A stretch of DNA of 64,000 nucleotides from Streptomyces coeruleorubidus (lineage in GTDB: Bacteria > Actinomycetota > Actinomycetes > Streptomycetales > Streptomycetaceae): contig NZ_CP023694.1 in NCBI RefSeq assembly GCF_008705135.1, forward strand, positions 3,100,001 through 3,164,000, written 5' to 3'. A program made the position numbers and the translations under genes. Below are positions 62,000-64,000 of the stretch, in pieces. How positions within the stretch are numbered: the first letter of the stretch is position 1; each line of letters starts with the position of its first letter. A model generated the notes under the pieces. The model ran no database searches, was not told where the DNA came from, and saw only the letters and a program-made list of their open reading frames with translations.

Positions 62000-63004
62000 T
62001 CAGCTCTCGAGGTGTGCCATCTGGGCCGCCGGGTAACGGTCGCCCGCGGCGGCGCCGGGCGGTACGGCCTCCTCGATCGCGGCCAGGTCGGCCGCGTCCA
62101 GCGTCACGTCCAGGGCACCCAGCGCCTCCGTGAGCCGGTCGCGGCGGCGGGCGCCGACCAGGGGCACGATGTCCTCGCCGCGGGAGAGCGCCCAGGCGAT
62201 GGCGATCTGCGCGACGCTGACGCCCTTCTGCTCGGCGATCTTCCGCAGCGCCTCGACGAGATTCAGGTTGTGCCGGAGGTTGTCCCCCTGGAAGCGCGGC
62301 GACATCGCCCGGAAGTCGCCCGCGCCGAGCTGCCGGTCGGCGGTGAAGTGGCCGGAGATCAGGCCCCGGGAGAGCACGCCGTACGCCGTGATGCCGATGC
62401 CCAGCTCGCGCGTGGTGGGGAGGATCTCGTCCTCGATGCCGCGCGAGATGAGGGAGTACTCGATCTGGAGGTCGGAGATCGGCGCGGTGGCGGCGGCCCG
62501 GCGGATCGTGTCGGCGCCGACCTCGCTGAGGCCGATGTGCCGCACGTACCCCTTCTCGACCAGTTCCGCGATCGCGCCGACCGTCTCCTCGATCGGCACG
62601 TCGGGGTCGAGGCGGGCGATGCGGTAGACGTCGATGTGGTCGACGCCGAGCCGCTGGAGGGAGTAAGCGGCGAAGTTCTTCACGGCGGCGGGCCGGCCGT
62701 CATAGCCGGACCAGCCGCCGTCCGGGTCGCGCAGGGCGCCGAACTTCACACTGACCAGGGCCTGTTCACGCCGGGCGGCGGAGGCCGTACGCAGGGCCTC
62801 CCCGATCAGCATCTCGTTGTGGCCCATGCCGTAGAAGTCGCCGGTGTCCAGCAGGGTGACGCCCGCTTCAAGCGCCGCGTGGATGGTCGCGACGGACTCG
62901 GCCCGGTCCGCCTCGCCGTACAGCGCGGACATGCCCATGCAGCCGAGACCGAGGGCGGAGACCTGGGGGCCGGTGGTTCCGAGGGTTCGGGTTCGCATCG
63001 TCAT
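62000..63004 (-). CDS. Aldo/keto reductase lacking the catalytic His
   Basis: The 334-residue TIM-barrel oxidoreductase has GLGCMGMSALYGEADRAES, the active DTGDFYGMGHNE (Asp and Tyr) and VSVKFG (Lys). The cofactor region SRGEDIVPLVGARRRD binds NADPH. The usual YYQHRVDP motif with the catalytic His reads VYRIARLDP, so His is replaced by Ala. This may mean a different substrate or slow reductase. ATG 63004 is used; ATG 62998 is also possible. Neither has a clear RBS. Confidence 0.88.
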   Translation of the reverse strand: MTMRTRTLGTTGPQVSALGLGCMGMSALYGEADRAESVATIHAALEAGVTLLDTGDFYGMGHNEMLIGEALRTASAARREQALVSVKFGALRDPDGGWSGYDGRPAAVKNFAAYSLQRLGVDHIDVYRIARLDPDVPIEETVGAIAELVEKGYVRHIGLSEVGADTIRRAAATAPISDLQIEYSLISRGIEDEILPTTRELGIGITAYGVLSRGLISGHFTADRQLGAGDFRAMSPRFQGDNLRHNLNLVEALRKIAEQKGVSVAQIAIAWALSRGEDIVPLVGARRRDRLTEALGALDVTLDAADLAAIEEAVPPGAAAGDRYPAAQMAHLES

Positions 63005-63027
63005 GCCGTCCACTGTGCCATGGCGGC

Positions 63028-63049
63028 TGACAGATTTCAATATCTGTCA
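63028..63049. promoter_or_regulatory. TetR-type operator
   Basis: TGACAGAT and ATCTGTCA form a perfect 8-bp inverted repeat with a 6-nt spacer (TTCAAT), a 22-bp site lying 23 nt upstream of the aldo-keto reductase start. Size and place fit the TetR regulator encoded in the same operon. Confidence 0.75.
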
Positions 63050-63094
63050 TTCCATACTTGTCATCCGCCTCGGGCACTGCGGCCCTGCCCCTGG

Positions 63095-63709
63095 CTACCG
63101 CGCCGTGACCGCCAGCTTCGCGCCCAGTGCCACGAACGACCCCGCGAACCCCCGCCGCAGCCACGCCATCACCCGGGGCCGCCCGATCACATGGCTGCGC
63201 ACCGATGCGGCCAGCACCCCATAACCGGCGAACACCGCGAAGGTCGCCAGCATGAACACCCCGCCGAGCCCCACCATGCGCACCACCGCGTGCGGCTCAC
63301 CGGGGCTCACGAACTGCGGCAGGAACGCGAAGAAGAAGATCGTCAGCTTCGGATTGAGGATGTTGATCAGCACACCCCGCACGATCACCCGCCGCGCGGA
63401 CACCGGCGCCGCCCGCTCCTCCTCCACCACGAGCGTCTCCTTGTCCCGCACCGTCGCCCACGCCATGTACAGGAGGTAGGCGACCCCGGCGTACTTCAGC
63501 ACCTGGAAGGCGGTCGCGCTGGCGTGCAGCAGGGCGGCGACCCCGGTGACCGTGGCCAGCAGATGCGGCACGATCCCGAGCGTGCACCCGACGGCCGCGA
63601 CGATGCTCGCGCGCCGGCCCCGGGAGAGCGCGGCCGCGAGGGTGTAGACGACTCCGGTACCCGGCGTGGCGACGACGACGAGAGTGGTCAGCAGAAAAGC
63701 GATGCTCAT
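63095..63709 (-). CDS. LysE/RhtB-family amino-acid exporter
   Basis: The 204-residue membrane protein has six helices and LysE/RhtB signatures: VVVATPGTGVVYTLAAALSRG near the N terminus, AVGCTLGIVPHLLATVTGVA, LKYAGVAYLLYMAW, and GVLINILNPKLTIFFFAFLPQF. It should export amino acids or their derivatives. RBS AGGGTGAG precedes ATG 63709. Confidence 0.92.
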   Translation of the reverse strand: MSIAFLLTTLVVVATPGTGVVYTLAAALSRGRRASIVAAVGCTLGIVPHLLATVTGVAALLHASATAFQVLKYAGVAYLLYMAWATVRDKETLVVEEERAAPVSARRVIVRGVLINILNPKLTIFFFAFLPQFVSPGEPHAVVRMVGLGGVFMLATFAVFAGYGVLAASVRSHVIGRPRVMAWLRRGFAGSFVALGAKLAVTAR

Positions 63710-63922
63710 GCGCTCACCCTGGCGCCGCGCCGCTCGCGGAAACAGGGCCAATCGGCAGCAGCGCTGAAGGACCAATCGGGCCGGCCACAGAAGCGCTCAC
63801 CCGCCCCACCGGTCGACATGCCTCCCACCCGCTCCGAGAATGGAAGAGCCGGCGAGCAGTCTCCCCGGCGGCGCCTGCCCACCGGCCGCGCGGAACTCCT
63901 GCGCCGCCCGAGGGAGCGAGCC
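63710..63922. other. Intergenic gap, no gene
   Basis: This 213-bp divergent region between the LysE exporter and the endonuclease/phosphatase-family gene has no supported ORF. GGGAG ribosome-site sequence lies at its right end. No strong repeat or hairpin was noticed. Confidence 0.4.
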
Positions 63923-64000
63923 ATGACGATCCGTATCGCCACCTTCAACACGGAGAACCTCTTCCGCCGCCCCAAGGTCTTCCGCCTCCCCGGCGACAAG
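63923..64000 (+). CDS. Endonuclease/exonuclease/phosphatase-family protein (partial)
   Basis: The first 26 codons are visible before the window ends. RIATFNTENLFRRP is the family's first motif, with the metal-site Asn and Glu. ATG 63923 has AGGGAGCG upstream. Whether it is a nuclease or phosphodiesterase cannot be told from this part. Confidence 0.75.
   Translation, partial: MTIRIATFNTENLFRRPKVFRLPGDK

Overview
The window is a piece of a Streptomyces chromosome. The base composition is very GC-rich with strong third-position G/C bias. Intergenic boilerplate typical of the genus is present. The gene order (heterodimeric ABC exporter, HrdA-type sigma factor, dnaG, dgt, assimilatory nitrate reductase, nirBD, ppdK, dus) matches, as far as I can recall, the core region around SCO2461-SCO2510 of S. 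coelicolor. There are no phage, plasmid, IS transposase, rRNA or CRISPR genes. The only mobile-like feature is a 181-bp miniature inverted-repeat element at 26.9-27.1 kb.

Layout. 0-0.5 kb: end of a membrane protein gene, then three tRNA genes on the minus strand (one CAU, two Asn). 0.7-6.3 kb: YtxH-like protein, FGGY sugar kinase, and a two-gene heterodimeric ABC exporter with one degenerate ATP site. 6.5-13.4 kb, minus strand: principal-type sigma factor, DNA primase, FAD oxidoreductase, dGTPase and a CbiX/SirB chelatase. 13.7-14.8 kb: SanA-like protein and a small secreted four-cysteine protein resembling tendamistat. 14.9-18.5 kb: a tightly coupled operon of a stand-alone amino-acid adenylation enzyme, a six-helix membrane ferric-reductase-like flavoprotein and a crotonase, which I regard as the best candidate for an undescribed pathway. 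18.8-32.2 kb: nitrate reductase and, further on, a three-gene nitrite reductase operon, each preceded by a GlnR-like site. Between them lie an M4 protease, a SoxR-box-controlled FMN reductase, a secreted protein/sortase pair, an HxlR regulator with its divergent imine-reductase-like target, and a TauE-type exporter.

32.3-43.6 kb: maleylpyruvate-isomerase-like protein, Tat-exported propeller protein, SDR, a carbonic anhydrase/SulP transporter operon whose SulP has a roughly 300-residue Gly-rich N-terminal extension, a two-component system, a PhoX-like protein, an excalibur protein and a Nudix hydrolase. 43.8-54.7 kb: pyruvate phosphate dikinase, a ROK regulator divergent from two coupled glycosidase genes, an LtaS-like sulfatase, and dus. 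54.8-64 kb is more accessory: MFS exporter, a small S26 signal peptidase next to an orphan membrane-anchored protein in a stretch of lower GC, a COX/alpha-dioxygenase-type heme peroxidase, a tiny zinc-finger-like protein, GNAT, an aldo-keto reductase/TetR operon with a clear operator, LysE exporter and the start of an endonuclease/phosphatase-family gene.

Functional theme: nitrate assimilation runs through the first half. NarB makes nitrite, NirBD reduces it to ammonium, CbiX can supply iron to siroheme for NirB, and GlnR-type sites mark both reductase loci.
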